From Adiantum capillus-veneris (taxonomy: Eukaryota > Streptophyta > Polypodiopsida > Polypodiales > Pteridaceae): DNA of 64,000 nucleotides. Below the pieces are notes generated by a model that searched no databases, was not told where the DNA came from, and worked only from the letters and a program-made list of their open reading frames with translations. Positions 48,484 to 60,451 of this stretch are shown piece after piece. The DNA is taken from positions 151,698,793 through 151,762,792 of the forward strand of contig CM043958.1 of assembly GCA_014529385.2 (NCBI GenBank), given 5' to 3'. A program made the position numbers and the translations under genes. How positions within the stretch are numbered: the first letter of the stretch is position 1; every line of letters begins with the position of its first letter.

Positions 48484-50694
48484 GTTTAAATCTTAACTAA
48501 TAAAACATAATTGAACTTTTTCATTCAAAAGACAGCTGGCCAAGGAATAATGAACTGATATGTACAAAAATAACTCAGTATTAGAATTATTTAGGTACAA
48601 AGATTGTAGGAAAGAGATCCTCTTTCAGTAAGACTAGTAGTAAAAGAACTTCCCCGTTCCTCAGTGAGTATTTCATTACAGAAATGTTGCTTGCCAAAGA
48701 AAAGAAATCCATCCAAGATAACATAGAGTCCTTACCTGCATCCATCCAAACAAGACAACAATTCAGTTAGCCTTGGATGTGTATTACAGGTATCAATGGA
48801 CCATATCAGTTGTTATCCATGTCCATCTTATAGGATTTAATTACTTTAGACAAGCTAGGTTATTTAGTAGTCTTTTTTTTTAATGATATATTTTACTTTT
48901 TAATGTGAGTGGTGAAGTCCATCAAGAGTCCAAACCATTTCAAGATCCATAGCTTGGTAGCTATGCTTATGCCCAAAAATAGCAACCATATACTTACCTT
49001 CAGACTTAGTAATCCCATGGCATCATTGGTATCCCTTTATTCAAAGATAGGTCATGTCCGACTTTTTCTAGCACATGGAATCCCAATTTTTTGAATCATA
49101 GCTTGGAAGCGATGCCAAAGCTGAAAACACCAGTCATATACTTATCTTTATAATGCCAATGATATCCACAAGTCATTATCCATTTTTATGACGCCAAGTT
49201 AACACAAGTAGTTTTTAACATATACCTTCCAATTTTGCACGTCATGCAATATGTCAAAAAAATGTAATTTAACACCCTGCAATGGTTAAGAACAGAGCCC
49301 CACTCAATTAGTATGCGTACAAACGTCACCTATTATAACCAGTAGCGCACCACTTGCAGAGCCAACAATAACCAGAAGCTACAAACCAGCGACTGCTCGA
49401 GAAGGAGCTAGTACAACACCCGGTAGCAAGAAACAGTCCGAGCGTGTGTTTGACAGTACCTTAGCCCCATTCTATTCAAATGAGGCCTTTAGGCATATGT
49501 TAATCGTGCCTAGTTTTTAACAAAACCAGTTAACGATATTTATAACAATAGTCTCCCAATTGAAGCCAACCGTGCCACAGATCCATAACCAGGTACTTTA
49601 CACAGTGATAAAGAGTATCAAGCTCCTCGTTTGCTACAAGGGCTAAGAGTACCCCTATTTTTTCTAAAAGAACCATTTATGCCAAGACTGGGAAATGTGA
49701 GAACGTACAGTAATACAAAATTTACACAGTGCCTCAGTTATTATAAAGGCCAAGAATAACCCCGTTTTTCTTAGGAAAACCAGTTATGCCAAGATTTAGG
49801 TAAAGCATGCAGACGGCAATTCCCTGCAGCGATTTTCTTAGAGAAACCCATTTACAAGATCATATCGCACTCTAAAGCCTTATTGCACATAGTTCCTTTC
49901 CTATGAGCCGACGCCCTTCCAAGCGGGTATGGCATTTCCTAGGGGAAAACCGTCGGGTTTCAAAGGCAGTTTAATGAGGTGAGCGATAAGTTACCTAGAG
50001 GAGGCAACTCCAAAGGGAAGACCGAAGCAAGTCCCGCAGTACCTAGCCCTCTGAACAGAGGTACTTGGTCGTTGTCACGCCCACCGAAATGGGTCTCTCA
50101 AGGGAAAAGTCATCGCCCTAAGAGTGTAGATAATTCTGGCCTCTCGAGTCCATAGGAAACTAGTGACAAAAGCGTCTGCCTTCGGTTTCTCGGGGCATAG
50201 TCCTAGTCGTTCTTCTTGTTCATTTTTATGGTGAATAAGGGGAGCGGCCGGGCTTGCCCCGCCCGACTCCGAAAACAAAAATAGTTCCTTTCCAAAACAA
50301 CAGCAAAAAAAAACCCTATCTCTTGATGTATACCAAAGCATTCCATCTAATCATTGCCTAAGAGGTGCCAACCACATACATTATGCAAAGCCGACAGATC
50401 CCGACAGCTTACCAAAGAAACGGCATAACCAGTCCAAGGTCAGGAGCCCCTCCCATTTATATTACCATGATGTTATATCATACTATGTCAGCCCATAGTA
50501 GACGGGGGTGTATCATGCCCATAGTTACCATACCAAGCTAACACCATTCCTTCAAGTGTACAGTCAATAAGATAGGCTAGACAAAATAGATGCTTTGTAT
50601 GCACAAGCAGTCCTAAGGCTCAAAAAAATGTCCAAGTACAGTAGTCGAGATTATGCAACAGCTACTTTATGAGCCGATACCTAAATTATAAGGC
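48484..50694 (-). repeat. Direct repeat 2 flanking the Penelope-like element
   Basis: Second copy of 42118-43943, containing one extra 379 bp segment at 49902-50280. Differences from copy 1 are scattered single-base changes and short indels. In element orientation this is the upstream copy. Its outer edge stops near AAATTATAAGGCAAGTGGGG at about 50690, where unrelated copia-like sequence begins. Confidence 0.85.
49889..50293 (+). other. GC-rich structured insert with 13 bp target duplication
   Basis: Copy 1 of the repeat reads CACATAGTTCCTTTCCAAAAC without interruption; copy 2 has 379 bp between two ATAGTTCCTTTCC copies (49889-49901 and 50281-50293). The insert is far richer in G+C than its surroundings. 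It contains several short stems: CCGACG/CGTCGG near its start, AGTACCT/AGGTACT at 50038-50065, CCCA/TGGG near 50082-50094, and a G/C-rich stem at about 50240-50272. It ends in an A-rich GAAAACAAAA. No tRNA A/B boxes are seen. A retroposed organellar or intron RNA is my preferred reading; direct organelle DNA transfer is less likely given the target duplication. Confidence 0.65.
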
Positions 50695-50950
50695 AAGTGG
50701 GGCCTCATCTACTCTCCCCATCTCCTTCCTTGTGAACTCTAATAAGAGGAAACAACAAATGGCTGGTATAGGTGGCAATGAAATGGATGCACTGCAAAAC
50801 TATTTTAACATGGAAGGATTTGATCGATGGCTCCGCATGATGCATCTATGGATAAATTGTTGATGTGAACAATGTGCAACTACATATAAGGCAAGGGTAC
50901 ATAGAGATTGTAGAGAAGGTGCTAGTCCTTAAAAGGGGAGGGTTGGAGGG
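50695..50950. other. Short unassigned stretch ending in a purine run
   Basis: No gene is clear. A purine-rich run (AAAAGGGGAGGGTTGGAGGG) at 50931-50950 directly precedes TGTTACTATG and may be a polypurine tract of a copia element whose coding part is missing. Confidence 0.4.
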
Positions 50951-51766
50951 TGTTACTATGTGATACAGGTTTGCACAGGATGTCTAACTATTCCATCAAT
51001 GCTTGAGGGCACATTTGCAAACGCAATGGACATATCTTCAGGTTTGTTGTCAAAGGCAGAAAATAAGACTTCAGAGGCTCTTTAAAGTGTTAAGTATGGA
51101 ACCTGATTTTGTCTTTGTGATTTTTACTTTAGAAACGCACATTTGTAAGAACCTTGTTATGAAGAGAATACATCGTGCATGAGAAAAACCCCTTGCCTAA
51201 GTATTCCTTTTTGCCAAAATATGGTGGCCGGATGGTGGTCAAACATTGATTGAAAAATGGTTGATAGTCAATGGCCAATTGGCCAGTGATCAAAATTTAA
51301 AGGCTCGTGGTCGATTTTCAATGATTGGTGGCCGAGTTTCAAGTGGACTTATCTACCCATCTACCCATGAGCGGCTACACATGGGTGCATCTACACATGG
51401 ACGGATGCGTCTCATGAGAGAGGGCAGCCCATAGAGGCTTCTTTTGGCCTATAAAAGGAGGCCTCTCCTACACATGAAAGAAACTCAAGTGTGTGAGGTG
51501 GTGAAAGATAGTGAAGGTAGAGTGAACCAAGGAGAAGAAGAGAATTAGGCGAGAGGACCATAAAGGGTTTCTAATCCCTTTGTAATTACTTCAAGTTTTG
51601 AAGTGTAAAGCCATAGAGTGATTGCTTTCCCATGGACGTAGCCCACATGAGTGAACCATGTATTTTCTGTGTGCTCTCTCTCTATTATCTCTCGTGTGTG
51701 TGAATTATCTCTCTCCATTAAGTACACCACTCTAATCTCTATTTGGCTACTCATTTATTCCTAACA
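50951..51766 (+). repeat. Copia-type LTR (start at 50951 or 51088)
   Basis: The right end TTCCTAACA at 51766 is followed by a PBS. A TATAAAAG box lies at 51450-51457, with the expected transcript start downstream. The left end is uncertain: TGTTACT at 50951 follows a purine run, while TGTTAAG at 51088 pairs better with CTAACA. Because a possible polypurine tract precedes it and a PBS follows it, it may be a single LTR shared by, or left from, two element copies. Confidence 0.6.
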
Positions 51767-51768
51767 AC

Positions 51769-51787
51769 AAGTATCAAAGCGAGGTTT
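51769..51787 (+). other. tRNA-Met-type primer binding site (degenerate)
   Basis: AAGTATCAAAGCGAGGTT differs slightly from TGGTATCAGAGCCAGGTT, the usual plant copia PBS. It lies three bases after the LTR end. Confidence 0.75.
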
Positions 51788-51839
51788 ACTAGTAGCTAAA
51801 TATCTAAAGGAAAGCATTTCTTGAATTGAGTGGGAGTGA

Positions 51840-52140
51840 AGCAGAAGAGGATAAGTTCAAAATTGATAAATTCAATGGAAAGAACTAACAACATTGGAAG
51901 ATACAAATCAAATATTACCTCTATCAAAAGGAGTGTGAGCTTTCCTACTACTATCCTCTTTGTTGGATAGTTGGGATAGCCTTCTCATGGCCGCCGTGAG
52001 TAACTCAATATCTAGTACAAATACTCTCAAGTTGGATGATGTTATGGGTGTTCTCTTAAGCAAGGAAATGCACATGAGGATCATCAAGTGTTGCAATGTC
52101 AATGGAAATGAGAGGAGGCTAAAATCTTGCATTGGTGGTA
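51840..52140 (+). pseudogene. Copia gag remnant with internal deletion
   Basis: KFKIDKFNGKN followed by a stop and HWKIQIKYYLYQKE is the N terminus of copia gag (F.G.NY..W...M...L). It then jumps to LDSWDSLLMAAVSNSIS, TLKLDDVMGVLLSKEMHMR, which in the related element at 55.2-55.85 kb is 120 residues further on. A deletion of several hundred bases has therefore removed the gag middle. It is in phase with the LTR and PBS just upstream. Confidence 0.75.
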
Positions 52141-52491
52141 CAAAAAAAGTATCTTTTTTGTTTCTACCTAGTTGGTACTTCTACATATGTCTAGGTTGTT
52201 TTGGAGGGAACCTTTTTTTTCTCTAAATTTAATCAATCTAGGAGGGAATGTACCAAAAATTGAAATACCACTCCTTTGAAAGAAAATGTGTGTGGGGCAA
52301 TCATGGATGGGAGTCGCAAGTTTGAATTCATGTGACTGAGGCTGTCAATGCCTGTCCCACGTTAAAGTAACACTTGGTATTGTCAAGCAGTGGCTTCACA
52401 CCGCTTTCACAGACAGCACCTGCGTCACCTTTTCAAGCAAAGGCTTTGCACGACTAGCTAGCGAGGCCTCTAGCTGTGCACCATCGCCACT
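52141..52491. other. No feature seen
   Basis: No gene, repeat or element boundary is recognisable here. Confidence 0.4.
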
Positions 52492-52722
52492 ATGAGGACG
52501 CCTACAAGAAAGTCTGCTGACAAGGCGTCACCAGACAAGGGGAAGAAGCCTAGGACCATGGATGCAAGGTCCCCCCCCCCCCCCCCCCCCATAGGTACAA
52601 AATCTCCTCGGAGCATCAACACCCCAAACACAAGAGCTAGCAAGGGGAGCTTCTCTATGGAGAAATTAGCTAAGTCTGGAGCGATTTTTGGCGAGGATGA
52701 GACTCGAACAAAATCCAGAGGT
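52492..52722 (+). CDS. Possible first exon of an unknown host gene
   Basis: An ATG opens MRTPTRKSADKASPDKGKKP, then a Pro run encoded by a C20 tract (52571-52590), TKSPRSINTPNTRASKGSFS and MEKLAKSGAIFGEDETRTKS. Composition is Ser/Thr/Pro/Lys-rich, like a disordered N-terminal tail. Near 52720, CCAGAG|GTTGGTG could be a splice donor; without splicing the frame runs to 52857 through unlikely sequence. No domain is present and no second exon is recognised, so this may be chance or a fragment. Confidence 0.25.
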
Positions 52723-53021
52723 TGGTGTTTCTCCTTTGCATGTGCACACTATTGTGTTGTGTCATTGGATATGGTTTTCTTTCTCATGAAAGGTACCTAT
52801 TGTCATTTGAAGGTTTTAAAGAGCCCAATCCTTTTTCTTCTTAAATTTCATGCATGAGAGTGTATGTCTGGTATCTTGAGAGCCCTGCAGTTTTTTTTTT
52901 TCATTGCATGCATGCAAGTATATGTGCTATGAGTCAAACACAAATTTAAATCTTTGTAGGTTAGTAAAGGTTAACATATAAAATGAGGCACTTTAGAGTA
53001 CCAAATTTTGCATTGGCAAGG

Positions 53022-53420
53022 TCATCCATGTGATAAAGAATAGTTAAGAATCTCTGTATTGAGATTTACATTACTAAAATGTCTCCAAAATAAAAGCATA
53101 TAGGAAGCACGCTTAGGTATTTGGTTTGGTAGAATGAGGGCATGTCTAATGAGCTTCGTGTTTTCACATTGCATGAAAAAACAAAATGGAGGAATACCCT
53201 CTTTTGACCAAGTTTTTCTATACATCTGAAGAGCTTCATAAGAGTATCTTTGAGCATGGAGGGTGTGCTCCCAAAGGATCTTATGGAAGAAGACCTCTCT
53301 GATGACCAGTGGATGACTGTTTTCAAGCAACACTACCAGAACAATGCAAGGATTTACTTGAATCGTGTGCAACCAAGTCTGGTTGATGATTGCAGGTTCC
53401 TATTCCACCAGGTATAATAA
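53022..53420 (-). pseudogene. Pentatricopeptide-repeat-like fragment
   Basis: The minus-strand frame shows FFHKILWEHTLHAQRYSYEA then LQMYRKTWSKEGIPP, which matches the helix-turn-helix consensus of plant PPR proteins (F....W......Y...EAL.MY..M..EGI.P). The rest is too decayed to align. PPR proteins bind organellar RNAs; families are large in land plants. Only about one repeat is visible, so the call is tentative. Confidence 0.3.
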
Positions 53421-54400
<980 letters not shown>

Positions 54401-54419
54401 AACCATGCTTTCAGCCAAG

Positions 54420-54545
54420 ACCAAAGGAGAGGTTCAAGAACCTAAGGAGTCGTGATCACTCAAGGTGTAGCAAGTCACGAACAAAGTCAGCTCTTGAGTA
54501 TTAGAACTGCAACAAGAAGGGTTGTCGTGGGGACAGGCACCAAGT
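54420..54545 (+). pseudogene. Copia gag zinc-knuckle fragment
   Basis: Sequence around 54425-54530 (AGTCACGAACAAAGTCAG, CTCTTGAGTATTAGAACTGC, AACAAGAAGGG) parallels 55855-55905 of the next copia element, which encodes LECWNCDKKSHVKKD. Only a short, broken piece remains. Confidence 0.45.
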
Positions 54546-55018
54546 ACCAACAAAAAAGAACAGATTGAAGAACTTTAAGCTTTTCAAATAACAACTGATT
54601 GAAAGAGATGCAAGACACAAGACGAGGAGTGGCACAGTTCCACACTGAGAGAGCACTGGCCCCAAACCTTGGCACCCCTTTTAGTATTTCTTTATATTGT
54701 TGGAACTCAATACAATGCCATTACTTGCGCTCTGCACCTTCACTAGGTAGTGTCAGAGATTGAGCCCTCTGTACATATTTAAAGGCCCTTGCCTATAAAA
54801 AGAAGTTACATGAAAAGCTTCAAACTCAAAAGAATCTATCCTTAAAAATTGGCCCTAAAATCTACCCAATTTAAATTACAAAAATCCGTACAAGATGTCA
54901 CATAAGCACAGTCAGCATGAAATGCAAAATTCTATACAGGCTACCACATGGAACTACCAACACAAATCATGGACATTTGTATAATTGCCACATCATCATC
55001 TTCTATGCAAGTGTGTTG

Positions 55019-55081
<63 letters not shown>

Positions 55082-55190
55082 GGTCCTACTTTATTTAGTC
55101 TCTTGAGGTCACTTGGGACCCCATGGGACCCCATCGGACGGGGTCCCATAAGTTGGTGGAAACTCTTCTTTAGAAATTGGCCACTCAGAA
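54546..55190. other. Unassigned, with (GT)n tract
   Basis: No gene supported. A (GT)n tract covers 55021-55080. A GGGACCCCATGGGACC block follows, which might be LTR sequence before the copia gag, but no ends or PBS are clear. Confidence 0.45.
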
Positions 55191-55194
55191 AGAC

Positions 55195-55930
55195 TTTGCA
55201 AGAAGGGAAGCTCAAGATCGAGAAGTTCAATGGCAAGAACTACCAACACTAGAAGATGCAAATTGAAGACTATCTCTACCAGAAGGACCTTTATTTACCA
55301 CTAGGCAGTCGTGCAAAGAAGCTCGCAACAATGGCAGATGAAGCATGGATTGTCCTTGATCGAAAGGCATTAGGAAAAATCCGGTTAAGGTTGGTGTCAA
55401 CGGTGGCCTTCAATGTTTTGGAGATGAAGACCTTGGAGGACTTGATGAAGTCACTTGACGGCCTCTATGAAAAACCATCGGCATCCAATAAGGTGTTTCT
55501 CATGAAGCGCTTTTTCAATCTAAAGATGGCAGAGAGTGGTTCAGTTGCAGAACACCTACATAAATTTAACACCAACATAAGTCAACTTTGATCGATGAAG
55601 GTCAAATTCGTGATGAAGTGCAAGCCCTCCTTATACTATCGTCTCTTCTGGATAGTTGGGACGGCCTTGTGATGGTTGTAAGTAACTCTGTCTCTGACAC
55701 AAAAACTCTTAAGTTTGATGATATTGTGGGTGTTCTCCTAAGCAAGAAAATGCGAAGGAGAAGCTCAGGTGAATCATCAAGTGATGCACTGTCAGTGGAA
55801 ACAAGAGAAAGGCCTACGGAGACGTTCAAAAACCAAAACGCTCAAGGCAAATAAAGTCACACACAAAGTTGGTTCTTGAATGTTGGAACTGCGACAAGAA
55901 GAGCCACGTTAAGAAGGATTTCTGGACGGA
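55195..55930 (+). pseudogene. Copia C gag and zinc knuckle
   Basis: KLKIEKFNGKNYQH, a stop, then MQIEDYLYQKDLYLPLG, LVSTVAFNVLEMKTLEDLMK, LDGLYEKPSASNKVFLMKRF and LKMAESGSVAEHLHKFN are the standard plant copia gag series. After a frameshift at 55590: LLSSLLDSWDGLVMVVSNSV. After a further shift, LECWNCDKKSHVKKDF is a C-x2-C-x4-H-x4-C zinc knuckle whose last Cys is Phe. Gag forms the particle and binds RNA. Confidence 0.85.
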
Positions 55931-56520
55931 GTCAGAGTCTCAAGACAACAAGCCAACATCTGAGGCCAATGTAGCAGGTAAAGTAGAGAAAGATGCTCTA
56001 ATTCACTCATTAGACAATGTGTTGCATTATTCCATGCAACACTGCACAAGCAGCATTTCCAAGATTACACCAAAGGTAATTTTGGGTATGTGTACTTGGG
56101 AGATGATGAAGCTTGTGAAATTGTCGGCAAAGATACAGTTTGTGTCAAAACTACCAATGGAAATTAATGGAAGCTTAAATATGTTAGGCATGTTCCTTCT
56201 CGCTGTAAAAGTTTCAGCTCTACAGGACAATTGGATGATGAAGGTCACAACATTTCATTCGGAAACAAACATTGGAAGACCTCAAAGGGATCTTTGGTGG
56301 TGGTGAAAGGAGAAAAGGTTGGTACAATTTACTTGTATATATACTATCAGCACACAATCTTCAACTTGTGTAACAAATACAAAAGTCGACAGTGCGGTGT
56401 GGCACTACCGGCTTGGGCATATGAGTGCCAAAGGAATGGAAATCCTTCAATCGAAGAAGCTTCTACCCAAGTTTGAAAGAAGTGGACTTAGAGTTCTGTG
56501 AAGATTGTGTTTACAGTAAA
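55931..56520 (+). pseudogene. Copia C protease region and pre-integrase domain
   Basis: Between the knuckle and integrase the protease region is too decayed to show a clear D-S/T-G box. A GAG-pre-integrase domain is visible near 56390-56460: AVWHYRLGHMSAKGMEILQS (W..R.GH..... ), with the downstream Cys pair near CEDCVYSK in another frame. Multiple frameshifts. Confidence 0.65.
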
Positions 56521-56559
56521 CAAAAGAGGGTAATTTTTTAAAAATCAAGAAATGAAAGA

Positions 56560-57060
56560 AAAATTTAAAAGGCTTGAGTTGGTTCATTCTGATGTTTTGG
56601 GTCCTGCAAGTACACCATCACTTGGTGGCTCATTGTACTAGGTGACATTCGTAGATGATGCGACTAGGAAAACATGGGTTTATGTAATGAAGAATAAATC
56701 CAAAGTGTTTTCTATATTTCAAATGTGGAAAGCTTTTGTGGAGAATGAAGTAGGTACCAAGGTTAAATGCTTCAGTTCCGACAACGGAGGTCAATATTAC
56801 AGCCAAGCTTTTGAAAGCTTTTGTGGTAAAGATGGCATTTGGAGGAAAAGGAAAACCCCAAGGACACCTCAACAAAATGGCATTTTTGAAAGGATGAACA
56901 GAACAATCATGGAGCATGCATGAAGCATGCGGCTACATGCAAGCCTACCGCTTGAGCTTTGGGTGGAAGCAATAAGTACGTCTATGTACTTGATCAACCA
57001 GTCACCCTCAACAGCATTGGATGGAGGATTTTTAGAAGAGGCATGGAAAGGTAATTAAAC
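56560..57060 (+). pseudogene. Copia C integrase core
   Basis: After a stop at 56640: TFVDDATRKTWVYVMKNKSK (first catalytic Asp), KCFSSDNGGQYYS (second Asp), TPQQNGIFERMNRTIMEHA (Glu), a TGA, and LPLELWVEAISTSMYLINQ. The full DDE triad is thus visible though frames are broken. Coding ends near 57050 at the junction with the oppositely oriented element. Confidence 0.85.
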
Positions 57061-57990
57061 GAGCATAGAGAAAACTAGACATGGTGAATGTGTCATTGGC
57101 AGATGGTTAAATAGATGTGAATAGCTTATGCTTGACAAGAAGAGATGTTGTGAGTTGTGCATTAGAAGATAGTAGGCCATACTCACCCAAAATATCATCG
57201 ATATATTTCCTTTGCAATGGCTTTATGAATTGACCATTGGTATCCCTATTTATCTCAATTCCCAAGAAGTAGGTCATAGGCCCATTGTCATGCACAGGGA
57301 ATTCTTCTTTAAACATTTTGACAACATTCAAGACATACGTCTCATCACTTGCCAAAATTGGGATTTCATCAACATATATGCCAATGATGGCCCACCCATG
57401 AAAGATAGTATGATAGAGTAAAATAGGGTCTGATGTCCATTGAATCCATGCCCCATCAGACAAGGAAAGCATGCAAGCGCTTGAACCATTGTTTTGCAGA
57501 CTGTATAAGGCCATAGATAGGCCTTTTAAGCTTAAACACATAGATTTTGGGGTCATCACAAAAAATATGTGACGATTGAGACATGTAAATGACTTCATCT
57601 AGCCATCCATGAAGAAAAGCAGTGCAAAAATCAATATGATGTAGAGGAATGCCAAAGAATGTGGCTATTGCAACAAGAATGAAAAATGAGGTGATGCCCA
57701 TGATAGGATAATGTGTATCAGTGTAATCCATACCATGTTGTTGTGTATAGCCTTTGGCGACAAGCCACGCTTTGTAGTGCTGGACAAAACAATTGGGACA
57801 GTGCTTCTTCTTGATTATCCATCGGCATCCAATGACATTGACATCATCAAGTCATGGTGTAATAGTCCATGTCTAAGCTTCTTCATGAGCTTGAAGCTCC
57901 TCTTGCATTGCTTGAATCCAATGCTCACCTTCAAGAGAGGCAATGGCATCCTTGACAGAGAGAGTGTTCTCTTCTATTGGTTTGGGAATG
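57061..57990 (-). pseudogene. Copia D reverse transcriptase
   Basis: Reading right to left: EHWIQAMQEELQAHEEA, a stop, NVIGCRWIIKKKH, YKAWLVAKGYTQQHGMDYTD, LVAIATFFGIPLHHIDFCTA, FLHGWLDEVIYMSQ, LKRPIYGLIQSAKQWFKRL, a shift, then IGIYVDEIPILAS and GPMTYFLGIEINRD. The YVDD box is YVDE (second Asp to Glu). The end of RT (KHKLFTSI) and RNase H are missing or decayed. Confidence 0.87.
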
Positions 57991-57996
57991 TTGATG

Positions 57997-58590
57997 AAGA
58001 GGTCTTCTTCTTCTTAAAGCAAGAATGAGTAAAAAATATGTGGCTTCATGGAGCTCTTCAATAGAGCGGTGTCAAGGGTGAAGTAGTGGCAAAATGCCTT
58101 GTTCATCCATGGCAATGAAATTGGAGAGAATATTGGAAGCATTGCGGGCTGAGGAGGAGGAATAAGCCGATTGGATTGTGGGAATTTTTACTAGGAGTAG
58201 AAGAGTGAGGTGGTGAGAAAGAGGATGAGATGAGAAGAGGTGAATTGGCCATGCTTGGGGAGGAGGAATTGGGAGTTGTAGGGCTGAAATGAAGAGGTCT
58301 TCTTCTTCTTAAAGCAAGAATGAGTATAAAGATGTGGCTTCATAGAGCTCTTCAATAGAGCAGTGTGGAGGGCAAAGTGGTGAAAAAATGGCTTCGTCAT
58401 CCATGGGAATGGAATCGAACGGAATATTGGAAGCATTGCGGACTGAGGAGGAGGATGATATGCCAATTGGATTGTGGGAATTTCTACCAAGAGTAGAAGA
58501 GTGAGGTGGTGAGAAGAGGATGAGATGAGAAGAGGTGAACTTAGTCGGCCATGCTTGGGGAGGAGGAATTGGGAGTTGTAGGGCTGAAAT
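57997..58590 (-). repeat. Tandem duplication of 295 bp in the copia D linker
   Basis: GGTCTTCTTCTTCTTAAAGC starts at 58001 and 58296. The two units share GGAGGAATTGGGAGTTGTAG ends; a third start is cut off after 58590. Units differ by scattered substitutions and small indels, so this duplication is older than the one in copia E. Confidence 0.88.
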
Positions 58591-58889
58591 GAGAGGTTTT
58601 CTGAGGCATAAATCGATGGGCTATGGGACTGATTTCTAGTGGGTGTGTTGGAGCTATGGGTAAGAGATCATGGGGGCGCGCATGAAGGACAGCATTGTGG
58701 GGAATTGTGGGTTGAAAATGGGAGAGGTTATGGCCAACGTGGGCCGCTTGGCATAAAGAAGGGAGGGGTATTTACCTTAGTGGTCATGCGAGGTAGTTTT
58801 GGGGTGGGAAGAAGAGGGTTGCAGTTGATGTGAAAAAACTTGCGGATTCATGGTGAGATTCTATAGAGTGGCCAAGTAGAAGAAATTCA

Positions 58890-59168
58890 CAGAAGATTAT
58901 TGACCTTGAGAAAAGAATTTTTTGGGTTGTCGAATTATAGAGCCGATATGCCTTGATACCGTGTGGTTCACCGTATCCACAGAAGATGGTGTTGATACTT
59001 TTGGCGCAAACTTAGGATGGGAGCCAGTGAGGAAAGGGTACATCGGTGATCCAAAGATTTTGAGATGTGATATTATGAACGGGTGATTATACCACAATTC
59101 ATAAGGTGTTTTGTGATGGTTTGATGATGAGAGGAGGAGATTTTGGAGGTCAATTGTAGTGGCTGTAG
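58890..59168 (-). pseudogene. Copia D integrase C-terminal segment
   Basis: HIWEEATATTIDLQNLLLSS, ELWYNHPFIISHLKIFGSPM, YPFLTGSHPKFAPKVS and QPKKFFSQGQ match the region after the catalytic core of copia integrase (P...W..P.ISHLKIFG). Copia E carries the same segment on the other strand at 63.12-63.4 kb. Confidence 0.75.
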
Positions 59169-59179
59169 CTTCTTCCCAA

Positions 59180-59988
59180 TATGTGAGTGGAAGTCATCAA
59201 AGTCAATGGGAACAATTACAATGTGTGGAAGCTAAGAATGGAGCTATATTTGAAGCAATTAGGTCTCTAGAAGATTGTTTCTGGAGATGAAAGAAGACCA
59301 AGTGAAGGAGAGTCTACCTCCAACACGGAGCTTCTCTTGGCATGGGATTCAAGGGGCATTACTGCGCTCAAACGGAGCTTATACTCCATTGTGAGAATAG
59401 GCAAGTCCAAATGGTACGGACTCTATCCACCTCCAAGGCTATCTGGGAGTTCTTCACAAACAATTATAAGCACACGAAGCTTGTTTATCAAGACTCCCTG
59501 ATCAAGAGGCTTGTAAAAAATACTATGGAAGAAGGCCAATTTACGGTCAAATTCCTTGACAATTGGCAACCACTGTTAGATGAATTGCTCATTTCTGGAA
59601 GTTAGATGAATTGCTCATCTCTGGAATGGAGATTTCAAAGAAGTTTCAATGCATGCTTCTATTGGCGGCTCTACCCGCAAGTTGGAGAGCCTTTGTTACT
59701 ACTCAAGCCAAAATCTATCAAGAGGAAGCTTTGAGAGACCAATCTAATGGCTCTATTCCAGTGGCTCCAGCCACTCATATTAATTTGAAGAAAGGTAGTC
59801 CTAATCACCATTACAACAATTTAAGGCAACCTCATAAAGTTGGTTCTAACCACCCAAGAAATGCACCTTTTGGTCAAATTCAATGCCACAACTGCAAGAA
59901 GTTTGGCCACATGGCCAAGGATTGTAGGTCCAAAACCAAGAAGCATGGTGGCAATCATGGAGGATTCAATGGACATAAAGGAAATTGA
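59180..59988 (+). pseudogene. Copia E gag and zinc knuckle
   Basis: IKVNGNNYNVWKLRMELYLK (gag opening), a shift, KAIWEFFTNNYKHTKLVYQD, SLIKRLVKNTMEEGQFTVKF and DNWQPLLDELLIS, a stop within a 27 bp tandem duplication (59575-59628), then KKFQCMLLLAALPASWRAFV. IQCHNCKKFGHMAKDC is a complete C-x2-C-x4-H-x4-C zinc knuckle. The stop comes at 59988. Gag packages element RNA. Confidence 0.87.
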
Positions 59989-59999
59989 GGATATCATCA

Positions 60000-60450
60000 C
60001 AAAGCTCATGCTCATTTCACTTATATTTCAAGCTATGATGGTGAGACACATCCTGCCTCTATCCAATTTTTTGTTGTAACCTTAAGCTCTTCCAAGCCAC
60101 AACACAACTCTTCTATTTGGTATCTAGACACTGGAACTACACATCACATGACATATCACTTTGATTGGCTTACACGCTACACTCCTCTTCCTCAACACCC
60201 ACGTGAAGTCCTCATGGGGGATAGCAACATACAACATGCTCAAGGATATGGCCATGTTGCCATTACACTATCCATTGGCACCGTAGCTCACCTAGACAAG
60301 GTATACCATGTCCCTTCTCTAAAGCAAAATCTCGTCTCAGTCGGAGAACTCACCTCAAAGGGCATTACCGTCTCATTCACACATGATAAGTGCATATTGC
60401 AAACACTTGACACTAATCACAAGACTTTCTCTATATCTTGTCTTAAATGA
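60000..60450 (+). pseudogene. Copia E protease
   Basis: SSIWYLDTGTTHHMTYHFDW holds the retropepsin active site (copia form D-T/S-G followed by .(S/T)HH). HVPSLKQNLVSVGELTSKGI and FTHDKCIL follow, the typical C-terminal side of plant copia protease. A TGA at 60450 lies just before the amplified unit. Confidence 0.85.
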
Positions 60451-60451
60451 A

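Larger units (their letters stand above)
55195..57060 (+). mobile_element. Ty1/copia element, gag to integrase only (copia C)
   Basis: Order: gag, zinc knuckle, decayed protease region, GAG-pre-integrase, integrase core. It ends abruptly near 57060 where a minus-strand copia RT begins, so RT, RNase H and 3' LTR are missing. At least five frameshifts or stops. Confidence 0.85.
57061..59168 (-). mobile_element. Ty1/copia fragment, integrase tail to RT (copia D)
   Basis: Minus-strand order: integrase C-terminal segment (59.17-58.9 kb), long degenerate linker with a 295 bp tandem duplication, RT (58.0-57.06 kb). Truncated at both ends by opposite-strand copia elements. The integrase tail matches the one in copia E at 63.18-63.4 kb, so D and E are of one family. 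Confidence 0.82.

Noticed and set aside
49889-50341. 88-codon minus-strand frame across the GC-rich insert
   Set aside because: It spans the insert border and the target duplication, so it cannot be an original gene; no domain is recognised.
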